Below are positions 1 to 10,268 of a DNA stretch of 33,304 bases, in pieces (the first letter of the stretch is position 1; each line of letters opens with the position of its first letter). The stretch is from Geobacteraceae bacterium (GTDB lineage Bacteria; Desulfobacterota; Desulfuromonadia; Desulfuromonadales; Desulfuromonadaceae). Under the pieces are notes generated by a model. That model was not told where the DNA came from, searched no databases, and saw nothing but the letters and a program-made list of their open reading frames with translations. A program made the position numbers and the translations under genes. The DNA lies in assembly GCA_020201305.1 (NCBI GenBank), contig JAIVHC010000162.1, positions 1 through 33,304 on the forward strand, read 5' to 3'.

Positions 1-10
1 CGGGGTAGTG

Positions 11-175
11 TTAGCAGTTATATTGAACACCTGCAGGGGATGATAGATTGATGGCGTCGCAAAAAGTCCGCCCTTCGGCGTTACGGCGTTTTTTCAGGAC
101 CTCCACATACCTGATGTATGCCTTCGCCCCTGAAAAACCACCAGGCCTTGTAGGTCGAAATTTTTGCTTAGCCAT
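11..175 (-). CDS. mini-ORF carried by MITE-like copy 1 (MAKQKFRPTRPGGFSGAKAYIRYVEVLKKRRNAEGRTFCDAI..., reads out into flank)
   Basis: Open frame from ATG (complement of 173-175) through the whole element; same frame open in copy 2; expression unknown. Confidence 0.25.
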   Translation of the reverse strand: MAKQKFRPTRPGGFSGAKAYIRYVEVLKKRRNAEGRTFCDAINLSSPAGVQYNC

Positions 176-206
176 CTTATGATTTTTTGCGAAAGCATCA
201 TAGATT
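43..206 (-). mobile_element. MITE-like element copy 1 (element 50-199) with 7-bp TSD ATAGATT at 43-49 and 200-206
   Basis: 150-bp element nearly identical to 14877-15026 in opposite orientation; ends GATGGCGTCGCAAAAA.../...TTTTTTGCGAAAGCATC are imperfect inverted repeats; flanked by perfect 7-bp direct repeat ATAGATT. Confidence 0.85.
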
Positions 207-236
207 AATAGCTGGAGCTACTGACAGAAAAGCACC

Positions 237-278
237 AATACAAAAAGGGAGCGGCGTAAGCCACTCCCTTTTTGTATT
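237..278 (-). terminator. Rho-independent terminator downstream of tRNA-Asp
   Basis: AATACAAAAAGGGAGcGGC-GTAA-GCCaCTCCCTTTTTGTATT near-perfect palindrome with T-run on both strands. Confidence 0.8.
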
Positions 279-283
279 GTTAC

Positions 284-360
284 TGGCGGGGCTGACGGGA
301 CTCGAACCCGCGACCTCCGGCGTGACAGGCCGGTGTTGTAACCGACTCTACTACAGCCCC
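284..360 (-). tRNA. tRNA-Asp(GTC)
   Basis: Reverse complement GGGGCTGTAGTAGAGTCGGTTACAACACCGGCCTGTCACGCCGGAGGTCGCGGGTTCGAGTCCCGTCAGCCCCGCCA; cloverleaf, anticodon GTC, encoded CCA. Confidence 0.95.
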
Positions 361-366
361 GCGATA

Positions 367-442
367 TGGTGGGCGAAACAGGGCTCGAACCTGTGACCCT
401 CGGTTTGTAAGACCGATGCTCTCCCAGCTGAGCTATTCGCCC
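367..442 (-). tRNA. tRNA-Val(TAC)
   Basis: Reverse complement GGGCGAATAGCTCAGCTGGGAGAGCATCGGTCTTACAAACCGAGGGTCACAGGTTCGAGCCCTGTTTCGCCCACCA; anticodon TAC, encoded CCA. Confidence 0.95.
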
Positions 443-589
443 ATATCGGTATATCTTGCTTCAGATTTACAATTAAAGCTTCTTGAACAGCGAAATCATT
501 CATGTTTCGCCTTAAGCAACGGCGCAGAAAATACCAAATCCCTTGCACGTTGTAAAGCACATAATTGCGTTTAGTGCGAATTATTTATT

Positions 590-865
590 TTAGCTGTTGA
601 CAGCATCCTTAAGAGCCTTGCCAGCCTTGAACTTCGGTACCTTTGCGGCCGGAATCTGCAGTGCTTCACCGGTCTGGGGGTTTTTCCCGGTACGTGCTGC
701 ACGCTCACCCACACTGAAAGTTCCAAAACCAACCAGGGAAATCTTCTCATCCTGCTGTAGTGCATCTGTCACACTATCAACAAATGCTTTCAGTGCTTTC
801 TCTGTATCCGCCTTGCTAAGACCTGCCTTTTCCGCCATAGAATTTACCAGTTCGGTTTTCGTCAC
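590..865 (-). CDS. hup: HU-family DNA-binding protein
   Basis: 91 aa MTKTELVNSMAEKAGLSKADTEKALKAF...GFGTFSVGERAARTGKNPQTGE, canonical HU. Confidence 0.95.
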   Translation of the reverse strand: MTKTELVNSMAEKAGLSKADTEKALKAFVDSVTDALQQDEKISLVGFGTFSVGERAARTGKNPQTGEALQIPAAKVPKFKAGKALKDAVNS

Positions 866-1083
866 AGCTAACCTCCTAAATCTGTTGTTTTTTAAAATAC
901 CTCGTACTAATAGCAGACTTAAAGAAACATAACAAGCTTCTTTAATTGCCTAATCCGCTCAGTACCCGATTTCAAACCTACGATCTTGTTACCCAATATT
1001 ACCAACCCGAAACGATTACTCATGTTATACGAATTTCAGATGAAATGCACAGAGAAAATCGCTTGCAGATGCGCACTACCGTC

Positions 1084-3432
1084 CTACTCAAGCAAGGCAT
1101 GTGCCAGAACCTCGTCCATGTGTGCCACTAAATTAATATCGAGGGCGCGCCTAACTTCTGCAGGAATTTCTGCGAGATGGCGCTCATTTTCCGCAGGTAT
1201 TAGTACCCGTTCCAACCCTGCACGACGGGCCGCGAGAAGCTTCTCCTTCAACCCTCCGATGGCGAGCACATCACCTCGCAGATTAATCTCTCCGGTCATT
1301 CCCAAAGCTGCATCTACAGGGCGATGGGTGAGCGAAGAAGCCAGAGCTGTAGCTATAGTAATTCCCGCTGAAGGACCGTCTTTGGGGATTGCCCCTTCAG
1401 GAACATGAATGTGTATATCCAGATTCCGATAAAAATCTTCCGACAGTTCAAGCTTTTTCGCTTTTGAGCGAATATACGCATATGCCGCCTGGGCGGATTC
1501 CTGCATAACTTCGCCAAGTTTACCGGTTACATTGAGTTTTCCTTTGCCGGGGAATTCCAGTACCTCGATCATAAGGATATCTCCCCCGACAGGCGTCCAA
1601 GCGAGGCCGGTAGCAATCCCACAGCGCGACACAGAATCTTTACGTCCATAGGTATACGGCGGCACCCCTAGATATTTCTCAATCTGATTGATTCCAATAT
1701 TCCAGATCTTGGTATGGGATGAATTTTCTGCCACCTGACGGGCTACTTTACGGCATATAGCGGCAATGCGCCTCTCCAAATCACGTACCCCCGCCTCGCG
1801 GGTATAACGTCGGATAATATCAGACAGGGCATTATCAGAAAGATTGAACTTATCCGGATCAAGTCCATGCTCTTTCACCTGCTTAAAGATAAGGTGGCGC
1901 CTACATATCTGTATTTTTTCCTCTTCTGAATAGCCTTCAAGGCGCACGATTTCCATACGATCCAACAGGGGTGCTGGAATACCCTGCATCGAGTTAGCTG
2001 TAGCGACAAACATCACCTGAGAGAGATCAAAATCCAGATCGATAAAATGATCCCCAAAGGCAGAATTCTGTTCTGGATCGAGGACTTCCAACATAGCCGA
2101 TGAGGGGTCGCCGCGAAAATCCATGGACATCTTATCTATTTCATCCAACAAAAAGACGGGGTTCTGCACTCCCACTTTCTTGATACTCTGCATGATCTTG
2201 CCGGGCATTGCGCCGATATATGTACGTCTGTGCCCTCTTATTTCAGCTTCATCGCGCACCCCTCCCAGAGAAATACGCACGAATTTGCGCTTCATTGCGC
2301 GTGCAATGGAATGCCCCAGAGAGGTTTTCCCCACTCCGGGAGGACCAACCAGACACAATATTGGCCCCTTAATTTTTTTCACCAGTAGCTGAACTGCAAG
2401 ATGCTCAAGAATCCGCTCCTTGACCTTTTCCAGCCCTGCATGATCTTCATCCAGCACCCGATGCGCCAAGGCAATATCGTTGCAGTCACGCGTGGTTTTC
2501 TTCCAGGGTAGATCCAGTAAGCACTCCAGGTAATTGCGTACCACTGTTGCTTCCGCAGACATGGGTGACATCATCTTGAGCTTACGCATCTCTGCCTTGG
2601 ACTTTTGTTTGGCCGCTGCAGGCATCTTGCTTTTTTCTATCTTGGCTTCCAGCTCTTTAAGTTCCTGCTTGAACTCATCCTTATCGCCGAGCTCTTTCTG
2701 GATCGCACGCATCTGTTCATTGAGATAATACTCTTTCTGGGTGCGCTCCATCTGTCCTTTAACCCGCTTACGGATCTTCTGCTCAACCTTGAGGATCTCC
2801 TCCTCGCGCTCCAGAATCTGCAATACGGCTTCGAGACGCTCTTCCACATCACAGAGTTCGAGAACTTCCTGTTTATCTTCTACGCTGACACTGATCTGCG
2901 CCATAATGGTATCAGCCAGGAGACCCGGTGCTTCTACCGCCTCGACTGCTGTTACCACTTCTGCAGGGATCTTGGTGCTCAAACCGGCATAGCTGTTAAA
3001 CAATTCCCGTACACTGCGACACAGGGCCGTGGTTTCGAGATTATCGGTTCTTGTCTCGTCGAGCTGTTCTACCTCGGCAGCTGTATATGCCTCCATCTCA
3101 TGATACGCAATGAGGCGGGCGCGCGATACCCCTTCGGCAAGAAGCTTGATCGTTCCGTCGGGTAACTTCATCAACTGAGAGATGGTCGCCACGGTACCAA
3201 CGCTGTACAAATCGTTGGCATCAGGGTCATCCACTTCAGGATCGTTCTGCGCGACCAGAAATATCTTTCGCTCTGTTTCCATCGCCTGTTCCAGTGCTGC
3301 AATAGAGCGAACGCGACCGACAAAGAGAGGGGTTACCGTCTCGGGAAAAACAACAATATCACGCAAAGGGAGCAGGGGGTATTCCCCTGCTCCCTCAGCT
3401 TCTTCGGGCGTAAGATTTTCTACAGGTGTCAT
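1084..3432 (-). CDS. lon: ATP-dependent endopeptidase La (Lon)
   Basis: 782 aa; Walker [12 protein letters not shown]; catalytic PKDGPSAG motif. Confidence 0.97.
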   Translation of the reverse strand: MTPVENLTPEEAEGAGEYPLLPLRDIVVFPETVTPLFVGRVRSIAALEQAMETERKIFLVAQNDPEVDDPDANDLYSVGTVATISQLMKLPDGTIKLLAEGVSRARLIAYHEMEAYTAAEVEQLDETRTDNLETTALCRSVRELFNSYAGLSTKIPAEVVTAVEAVEAPGLLADTIMAQISVSVEDKQEVLELCDVEERLEAVLQILEREEEILKVEQKIRKRVKGQMERTQKEYYLNEQMRAIQKELGDKDEFKQELKELEAKIEKSKMPAAAKQKSKAEMRKLKMMSPMSAEATVVRNYLECLLDLPWKKTTRDCNDIALAHRVLDEDHAGLEKVKERILEHLAVQLLVKKIKGPILCLVGPPGVGKTSLGHSIARAMKRKFVRISLGGVRDEAEIRGHRRTYIGAMPGKIMQSIKKVGVQNPVFLLDEIDKMSMDFRGDPSSAMLEVLDPEQNSAFGDHFIDLDFDLSQVMFVATANSMQGIPAPLLDRMEIVRLEGYSEEEKIQICRRHLIFKQVKEHGLDPDKFNLSDNALSDIIRRYTREAGVRDLERRIAAICRKVARQVAENSSHTKIWNIGINQIEKYLGVPPYTYGRKDSVSRCGIATGLAWTPVGGDILMIEVLEFPGKGKLNVTGKLGEVMQESAQAAYAYIRSKAKKLELSEDFYRNLDIHIHVPEGAIPKDGPSAGITIATALASSLTHRPVDAALGMTGEINLRGDVLAIGGLKEKLLAARRAGLERVLIPAENERHLAEIPAEVRRALDINLVAHMDEVLAHALLE

Positions 3433-3458
3433 GTAATATCCAGTCTACGACGCTACGC

Positions 3459-4709
3459 TCAGGCTGAGGCAGTCTCAGCGCACTCGTACACAATTAGAGG
3501 CTCACTCTTATTTGCCACGACATCTTCACTGATAACCACCTCTTTTACATCTTTCTGTGAGGGGATTTCAAACATAATGTCGAGCATGGTCTCCTCCAGG
3601 ATGGAACGCAGACCGCGTGCTCCGGTTTTGCGCTTTGCGGCAAGACGCGCTATCGCTTCCAAAGCTCCGCCAGTAAACTTGAGGTCAACTTCTTCAAGAT
3701 CAAAAAGTTTCTGGTACTGTTTTACCAGAGCATTCTTGGGCTCCTGCAGAATCTGGATAAGAGCCTTCTGGTTCAGTTCTTCGAGGGTTGCAACTACCGG
3801 CAGGCGTCCGACGAACTCAGGAATCAAACCAAATTTCAGCAGATCGCCCGGTTCTACCTTGGCCAACAACTCGCCCTGGACTTTCTCATCCCTGGACTGA
3901 ATATCTGCACCAAAGCCAATTCCTTTTTTGCCAATTCTTTTGGAGACGATATCCTCGAGTCCGGCAAAAGCGCCCCCGCAAATAACGAGGATATTGGAGG
4001 TGTCGACCTTGAGAAACTCCTGCTGAGGATGCTTGCGCCCCCCCTTGGGTGGCACACTCGCGGTGGTGCCCTCGATGATCTTCAGCAGTGCCTGTTGCAC
4101 CCCTTCGCCCGAAACATCGCGAGTTATGGAGGGAGATTCACTCTTACGTGCGATTTTATCAATCTCGTCGATGTAGATAATGCCACGCTGAGCTTTTTCT
4201 ATATCGTAGTCTGCAGCCTGAACCAGAGAGAGGATGATATTTTCCACATCCTCACCAACATAACCGGCTTCAGTAAGATTGGTAGCGTCTGCGATAGCAA
4301 AGGGAACATTAAGTACCCGCGCCAAAGTCTGCGCGAGCAGGGTTTTCCCGCTGCCGGTAGGCCCGAGAAGAAGAATATTGCTCTTCTGGATTTCCACATC
4401 TCCCTTGGAGGCAAGATATTTTACCCTTTTGTAGTGATTGTACACAGCTACAGAGAGCACACGCTTGGCACGCTCCTGGCCGATGACATAGTCATTCAGG
4501 GTCTGCAGAATTTCCATCGGGGTCGGGAGCTTCTTATCATCAGTTATGTCTGACTCAGCAAACTCCTCAGCGATAATCTCCTGACACAGATCGATGCATT
4601 CATCGCAGATATACACGGACGGACCTGCTATGAGCTTTTTCACCTCATCCTGGGACTTGCCGCAAAAGGAGCAGGTCAAATTTTGGTTGCGTACATCTTC
4701 GGAATCCAT
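3459..4709 (-). CDS. clpX: ATP-dependent Clp protease ATP-binding subunit ClpX
   Basis: 416 aa; zinc finger CSFCGKSQ...[23 protein letters not shown]. Confidence 0.97.
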   Translation of the reverse strand: MDSEDVRNQNLTCSFCGKSQDEVKKLIAGPSVYICDECIDLCQEIIAEEFAESDITDDKKLPTPMEILQTLNDYVIGQERAKRVLSVAVYNHYKRVKYLASKGDVEIQKSNILLLGPTGSGKTLLAQTLARVLNVPFAIADATNLTEAGYVGEDVENIILSLVQAADYDIEKAQRGIIYIDEIDKIARKSESPSITRDVSGEGVQQALLKIIEGTTASVPPKGGRKHPQQEFLKVDTSNILVICGGAFAGLEDIVSKRIGKKGIGFGADIQSRDEKVQGELLAKVEPGDLLKFGLIPEFVGRLPVVATLEELNQKALIQILQEPKNALVKQYQKLFDLEEVDLKFTGGALEAIARLAAKRKTGARGLRSILEETMLDIMFEIPSQKDVKEVVISEDVVANKSEPLIVYECAETASA

Positions 4710-4800
4710 ATTATCCCTCCTGGTTCACACACTCTTATGCTTCCGCCGTCAGGCCGGATAAGATCCGGTCATGTTGCAGCCGATGTGGGAACCGTAAATA

Positions 4801-5406
4801 TTATTTCTTTTTTTCTTCGATTTGCTCGTCGCGTTTTACAATACGATCGATGATACCGTAATCACAGGCTTCCTGCGCTCCCATGAAATAATCGCGCTCG
4901 GTATCTGCGGCAATCTTTTTCATGGTCTGGCCCGTATGCTGCACCAGGATCTCGTTCAGGCTCTCACGCAGATAGAGAATCTCCTTCGCATGAATACTGA
5001 TATCGGATGCCTGGCCCTTAAACCCCCCGAGGGGTTGATGAATCATAACTCTCGCGTGAGGTAGCGCAAAACGTTTGCCGGGCGCACCGGCAGCGAGAAG
5101 CAATGCTCCCATACTTGCCGCCTGCCCCACACAGATGGTCGACACCGGGGCCTTGATGTACTGCATAGTATCATACATAGCCATTCCGGCAGAAACGACT
5201 CCTCCGGGAGAATTGATATAGAGGTGAATGTCCTTATCCGGGTCTTCTGACTCCAAAAAGAGCATTTGCGCCACAATCAGATTAGAAATCTGATCATCGA
5301 TGGGCGAGCTGAGCATTATAATACGATCTTTGAGCAGACGTGAATATATATCATAGGAGCGTTCGCCACGCCCGGTCTGCTCAACTACGATGGGAACCAA
5401 ACTCAT
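4801..5406 (-). CDS. clpP: ATP-dependent Clp protease proteolytic subunit
   Basis: 201 aa; [52 protein letters not shown]. Confidence 0.97.
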   Translation of the reverse strand: MSLVPIVVEQTGRGERSYDIYSRLLKDRIIMLSSPIDDQISNLIVAQMLFLESEDPDKDIHLYINSPGGVVSAGMAMYDTMQYIKAPVSTICVGQAASMGALLLAAGAPGKRFALPHARVMIHQPLGGFKGQASDISIHAKEILYLRESLNEILVQHTGQTMKKIAADTERDYFMGAQEACDYGIIDRIVKRDEQIEEKKK

Positions 5407-5409
5407 AAA

Positions 5410-6741
5410 CTACTCCTGCTCCTCTTGGGCTTCATTCTTTTCCTTCTCGAGGTCTTCCTTGCTTATATCCTGAATTTCAGCCTGCCCGAGGAGATATGTA
5501 ATAACCTTTTCTTCCTCAATCTGTGCCAGAAGCCCTTTCTTAGCATCTTCTGAAGCGTAGTACTTCTTAACTTCCTCAAGGGGGGCATTGGCCATCTCGG
5601 CAATTTCTTCCAGACGCGCATCGATTTCGCCGTCATCTACCGAGATATTCTCCGCACTTCCTACACCTTCAAGAATCAGACTGCCCTGCACCTGCTTTAC
5701 CGCTGTATCACGATACATGGCACGGAATGCCTCATCGGTAAGGCCCATCATCTCGAGGGACATCCCCTGGGATTTAAGACGCCCGGTTATATTCTGATGC
5801 ATGAAGTCAAGCTGACGTTCCACCATTGACTCCGGAACCTCAATAGGGTTGCGCTCAACCAGCTGTGACATGAGGCGCTCTTTCAGATCCTCTTCGATCC
5901 GCTGCTTTTCCTGCTTGGCATGGTTCTCGGCAACTTTCTCGCGCAAAGCATCCACTGTATCAGCGCCAAACTCCTGCGCCAGTTCATCAGTAAGTTCAGG
6001 TGCCACCTTTGCTTTTATCTCTTTAATGGTAACTTTAAAGGTCACATCCTGACCCGCCAGCTCCTCACTACCGTAGTCCTCGGGGAAGGTAACCTGCACC
6101 TCACCTTCTTCGCCCCGCTTCATCCCCACGAGTTTATCTTCAAATCCGGGGATAAAACTACCAGAGCCAACCTCCAGTTCGTGATCTTCGGCGGCCCCAC
6201 CGTCAAAGGCCTCACCATCAATAAAGCCTTCAAAGTCGATAGTGACAAAATCGCCCTGCTGCACATCATCACGCTCAACTGCCTCATTTTGCGTGCGGGA
6301 GTCAAGCATCTGCTCGATCTGAGAATCAACCACAGAATCGTCAAAGGTATAGATCTCTTTTTTCAGGTTCAGTCCGGAATAGGCAGGATTTTCAATTTCG
6401 GGCTTGACCTCTACATGAAATTCGTAGGTAAACGCTTTGCCCTCATCCAACTCGCCACTGTCTTTAATGGCAGGCTCTCCGATGGCAGCAATATCGTTAT
6501 CGGTAATGGCTTTAAAGTAGGTATCGTTGATAAGTTTACCGATAACTTCCTGCTCCATCTGTCCGGCATAGTACTGTTTGACCAGACGCATGGGCACTTT
6601 ACCCTGACGGAACCCTTTAAGTTTGGCATTGCGCGCAATTTTGGCATATACCGAAGTGATCTCTTCAGTCACCTCATCAGCGCCAACTTCTACAGATATC
6701 TTCTTTTTTACCGGGCTTAAATCTTCTACCTGGGTATTCAT
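5410..6741 (-). CDS. tig: Trigger factor
   Basis: 443 aa; N-terminal GFRQGKVP ribosome-binding motif, FKBP domain, C-terminal chaperone domain; in tig-clpP-clpX-lon order. Confidence 0.96.
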   Translation of the reverse strand: MNTQVEDLSPVKKKISVEVGADEVTEEITSVYAKIARNAKLKGFRQGKVPMRLVKQYYAGQMEQEVIGKLINDTYFKAITDNDIAAIGEPAIKDSGELDEGKAFTYEFHVEVKPEIENPAYSGLNLKKEIYTFDDSVVDSQIEQMLDSRTQNEAVERDDVQQGDFVTIDFEGFIDGEAFDGGAAEDHELEVGSGSFIPGFEDKLVGMKRGEEGEVQVTFPEDYGSEELAGQDVTFKVTIKEIKAKVAPELTDELAQEFGADTVDALREKVAENHAKQEKQRIEEDLKERLMSQLVERNPIEVPESMVERQLDFMHQNITGRLKSQGMSLEMMGLTDEAFRAMYRDTAVKQVQGSLILEGVGSAENISVDDGEIDARLEEIAEMANAPLEEVKKYYASEDAKKGLLAQIEEEKVITYLLGQAEIQDISKEDLEKEKNEAQEEQE

Positions 6742-6910
6742 GTAGCGATCCTCTCTTTAAATATTGATCTGTGAGCTATTTATATTTATTTATGCAGGGG
6801 GTAAATATGAATTGAGTGCAAGGTAGCAATACCGCACTGTCATTTAAAGGGGCAAGAGCCAAAAACCGTTGAATGCACAGAATCAGTATGTAACTAGCTA
6901 CGTATGCTGA

Positions 6911-6962
6911 TGGTGCGAGAGGGGGGACTCGAACCCCCACGGTTGCCCGCTGGATCCTAAAT
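6911..6962 (-). pseudogene. 3' half of tRNA-Leu (TAG loop through CCA); 5' half absent
   Basis: Reverse complement TTTAGGATCCAGCGGGCAACCGTGGGGGTTCGAGTCCCCCCTCTCGCACCA matches a class II tRNA-Leu from anticodon loop to CCA; upstream sequence lacks D-arm, 5' acceptor strand and 5' anticodon strand. Confidence 0.75.
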
Positions 6963-6993
6963 GAACATCGACGATCGAGTCTGGGTATTTAAA

Positions 6994-7070
6994 TGGGGTG
7001 AGTGAAGGGACTTGAACCCTCGACAACTGGAGTCACAATCCAGCGCTCTACCAACTGAGCTACACCCACC
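6994..7070 (-). tRNA. tRNA-His(GTG)
   Basis: Reverse complement GGTGGGTGTAGCTCAGTTGGTAGAGCGCTGGATTGTGACTCCAGTTGTCGAGGGTTCAAGTCCCTTCACTCACCCCA; anticodon GTG, extra 5' G. Confidence 0.95.
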
Positions 7071-7141
7071 ACAGAACGGGGGCTGATACTACGTACTCTG
7101 CTTTTTATTGTCAACACCTATTCAATGAAGCGTATTTTAAA

Positions 7142-7218
7142 TGGCGCGCCAGGGAGGACTCGAACCCCCGGCCCTGTGATTAGAAGTCACATGCTCTATC
7201 CAGCTGAGCTACTGGCGC
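7142..7218 (-). tRNA. tRNA-Arg(TCT)
   Basis: Reverse complement GCGCCAGTAGCTCAGCTGGATAGAGCATGTGACTTCTAATCACAGGGCCGGGGGTTCGAGTCCTCCCTGGCGCGCCA; anticodon TCT. Confidence 0.95.
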
Positions 7219-7231
7219 CTTGAATATAATA

Positions 7232-7308
<77 letters not shown>

Positions 7309-7480
7309 ACGTTCAAGACGCTGTTGTTTATCACTGCATAGGAAAAATTGCAAGTTTTTTGTCACCAGGCCGTATCTGTTGCCCTCCCTGCGGAAGTCTA
7401 CCCCGAAGATAGGCGCGCTGGCGTTTATACCAGACCAGCGCGGGACCGGGCAAGTTCTAAGAGTCGATCTCAACAAAATA

Positions 7481-7999
7481 TCAGCGCGAATCTTGCTTCA
7501 GGTCCACAACCGTTGCCTCTTCGGATTCTGTTTTACCTCCATCTTCCTGCAAAACCTCTTGCTTGAGACGCAGAAATTCCTCCCGGGAAATAAGCTCCTG
7601 ATTGTACATATCCATCAGGCGCTCCAGGCTGCGCGTTCTCGAGGTGGAAGGATCTTCAAGCTGCAGGGGTGCATTGGAGTTCCATCCTTCGTGGCCGGGG
7701 TTCCCACCCACACGCATGGAAGCCAATCCCCCGAAGAGGCTGAGCTCAACACCTCTCCCCTGGGCGCGCATGTGCTGCACCTGATTGCGCTGGCGTCTGA
7801 ATTTCATAAACGCCCATATCAGCGCGGATACAAGGAGAACAAGACCGCCCCCTAGAATCCAGGGCATGTACTGCACCAGCCCACGGAAAAAAATGATAAA
7901 CAATCCCAGCAGCACGAGGAGCAATACATGCAGAAGGAGGATAAAATAACCAGTGAAAATATTTTTTACTATGCTGGGGTTTTCCGGATCTGAAGCCAT
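7481..7999 (-). CDS. Membrane protein with SHOCT-like C-terminus
   Basis: 172 aa; two hydrophobic N-terminal segments; C-terminal [25 protein letters not shown] resembles SHOCT. Confidence 0.7.
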   Translation of the reverse strand: MASDPENPSIVKNIFTGYFILLLHVLLLVLLGLFIIFFRGLVQYMPWILGGGLVLLVSALIWAFMKFRRQRNQVQHMRAQGRGVELSLFGGLASMRVGGNPGHEGWNSNAPLQLEDPSTSRTRSLERLMDMYNQELISREEFLRLKQEVLQEDGGKTESEEATVVDLKQDSR

Positions 8000-8243
8000 A
8001 TCATCTCTTCTATGTAATGAGGTTACCCTCTCTTCAAAGCGTCAGGCTCTTATGAGATTAACAATATAAGCATGAACACTCTGCGGGGCAATGTTTTTCT
8101 GGCTCACCTGCATTCTTCACAGCCACGCATTTAATCTTCTGCCTACCTGTCATTAAACAGTTATTTTCGGGCGAACATATGCTATATTAAACGCGTTTCT
8201 TAAAACCATACCTTTCATTGAACCCGCAAGGAGAACCAAGCCT

Positions 8244-8762
8244 ATGGATAACCCCACCCCCAAGGTACGCCTGCACACCAGTGCCGGAGATATTGTCCTG
8301 GAGCTATACCCCCAGGACGCCCCTGTCAGTGTGAAAAACTTTCTTGAATATGTAAATGATGGATATTACGACGGCAAAATATTTCACCGTGTTATCCGCG
8401 GCTTCATGATTCAGAGCGGGGGAATGGACGCCGTAATGCGTGAAGGGAAACCGCGACGTCCTATCAAAAACGAAGCCGACAACGGACTTAAAAACACTAC
8501 CGGCACGGTTGCCATGGCGCGCACTCAGGTTATTGACAGCGCCACCTCCCAGTTCTTCATCAACGTTTCAGATAACCAGTTCCTCGACCACCGTGAGCCC
8601 AGCCCTGAAGGGTTTGGCTATGCTGTATTCGGTAAAGTTGCTACGGGAATGGACGTGGTAAAGGAGATTGAAAAAAAACCCACCACTTCGCGCAGCTTCC
8701 ATCAGGATGTGCCCAAGGATCCTATAACTATCCTGCATGCGAGTGTGGAAACCGCTTCCTGA
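8244..8762 (+). CDS. Peptidyl-prolyl cis-trans isomerase, cyclophilin type
   Basis: 172 aa; [39 protein letters not shown]; ribosome site AAGGAG upstream. Confidence 0.95.
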   Translation: MDNPTPKVRLHTSAGDIVLELYPQDAPVSVKNFLEYVNDGYYDGKIFHRVIRGFMIQSGGMDAVMREGKPRRPIKNEADNGLKNTTGTVAMARTQVIDSATSQFFINVSDNQFLDHREPSPEGFGYAVFGKVATGMDVVKEIEKKPTTSRSFHQDVPKDPITILHASVETAS

Positions 8763-8803
8763 AAAGCTTTCCCGTTTGCAACTATTAACCATCACTATCG
8801 GTA

Positions 8804-8908
8804 GGGGCTTGTGGTACCCATGGAAAGGGCGTCTGTCGCCATGGACGGCGACAGTCGAACGGCCATGGACGGCGCAAAGTGTCCCTTGGAATGGGTGCCA
8901 TAAGCCCC
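8804..8908 (+). repeat. Nested imperfect-palindrome / three-way-junction hairpin, copy A
   Basis: Outer arms GGGGCTTGTGGTACCCAT / ATGGGTGCCATAAGCCCC; inner CTGTCGCC-ATGGAC-GGCGACAG and GCC-ATGGAC-GGC; alignable with 25945-26063. Confidence 0.7.
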
Positions 8909-8918
8909 GACTGAATAA

Positions 8919-10139
8919 TTACCCCTTGATTGCTACCACATATTTAAGATAACGCCCTTCCGGGCAGGTTACCAGAAACGGGAAGTCAGGCCCCTGCCCA
9001 CTGGTCTGAATAATGCGCAGGGACGTTGCTGCCTGCAGCGCCCCTCGGCGTAGCTCTTTTAAATATTCTGCTACATCAACCTTCTGATGATTGGATGAGG
9101 TTATCAGACATCCCCCTTCCTCAAGTACATCCAACGCGGCGGCAACCAGGTTCGCGGTTCCGCCGCTGGTAGTAAAGCGGTTTTTCCCCACCGTGGAAAA
9201 ACTCGGTGGATCCATAATTACCATGTCGAAACCTTTACCCTCTTGCGCGAACCGATCCAAAACCTTGTGACAATCACCCACGATAAACTGATGCCTACGT
9301 GAATCCAGGCGATTGATCTCAAAATTATTACGCGCCCGATTCTGGTACTGGGTCGAGGCATCCACACTCGTCACCTCAGCTGCCCCGGAAGCGGCGGCCA
9401 CCACAGAAAAAGCCCCGGTAAATGAAAACAGATTCAGGATACGCTTCCCTTCGCAAAAGGGCATAATATCCTTGCGGTTTTGCCGTTGATCCATAAAAAG
9501 ACCGGTATGCAGGCCGTGATTCATGTTAACTTCAAACAGGAGCCCATTCTCTCTGACCCGTAAATTGTTCGGGGCCTGCTGTCCCAGGAGGAGCGAGCTG
9601 TAACGCTTGTCTCCTTTCTTTTCCAGCGCCCGGGTCTTGCGGGGGCGAAATTTTTCATAGATCCCCTGAGGGCGTATCAACCGCTGGAGCGCTTGTACCA
9701 AAGGCTCCCGGAACGGCTCCCACATGTGACTGTAAAGCTGCAACATGATAAATTCGCCATATATATCCACGGTTAAACCGGGGAGCAAATCCCCCTCGGC
9801 ATTAACCAAGCGGTACGCATCAGTCAAATCCAGATCTATATGTATATGGCGCAACCTCAGTGCAGCCTCTAATCGCACATGGAACCACTCTTCATCCAAG
9901 CGGGGCGCTTTCTCCCTGGGGGGCCAACCGATAACCCGCGCTACAATTCTGCGGTCATCATCGCGCAACGCATATGCGAGCAACGTTCCGTCCCCGCCAT
10001 GGAGTGCGATACGCTCCCCACTTGCTCCCGGAGGCCACTGATCGGTAAAGCGATCCCGAATAATCCATAGATGTCCGAGTTTTAGCATCTGCTCTGTTTG
10101 AGGACCAACCACACAGCGCTTCCATCTCTTTGTCGTCAT
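8919..10139 (-). CDS. rlmI: Class I SAM-dependent rRNA (cytosine-C5) methyltransferase, RlmI-like
   Basis: 406 aa; PUA-like N-terminus, NLFSFTGAFSVVAAASGAAEVTSVD, MDPPSF motif. Confidence 0.85.
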   Translation of the reverse strand: MTTKRWKRCVVGPQTEQMLKLGHLWIIRDRFTDQWPPGASGERIALHGGDGTLLAYALRDDDRRIVARVIGWPPREKAPRLDEEWFHVRLEAALRLRHIHIDLDLTDAYRLVNAEGDLLPGLTVDIYGEFIMLQLYSHMWEPFREPLVQALQRLIRPQGIYEKFRPRKTRALEKKGDKRYSSLLLGQQAPNNLRVRENGLLFEVNMNHGLHTGLFMDQRQNRKDIMPFCEGKRILNLFSFTGAFSVVAAASGAAEVTSVDASTQYQNRARNNFEINRLDSRRHQFIVGDCHKVLDRFAQEGKGFDMVIMDPPSFSTVGKNRFTTSGGTANLVAAALDVLEEGGCLITSSNHQKVDVAEYLKELRRGALQAATSLRIIQTSGQGPDFPFLVTCPEGRYLKYVVAIKG

Positions 10140-10268
10140 AGAAAAATTTCCTATCGTTTATGTACATGCGGATACAACCCATTTCCCGTGCTGAGGAAGA
10201 TATGCTACCATCCGCGTGGATTTCATAAAACACAACCAACATTCAATATTTTGCAGCGAGCGCAAACA

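Noticed and set aside
187-396. 69-aa ORF (contains GLTGLEPATSGVTGRCC...)
   Set aside because: Translation through tRNA-Asp and tRNA-Val; the LEPATSG-like peptide is a known spurious product of tRNA sequence.
6962-6993. Intron in the anticodon loop of tRNA-Leu
   Set aside because: Although tRNA-Leu anticodon-loop introns exist, no 5' exon is present upstream before tRNA-His and the 30-bp gap is too short for a group I intron.
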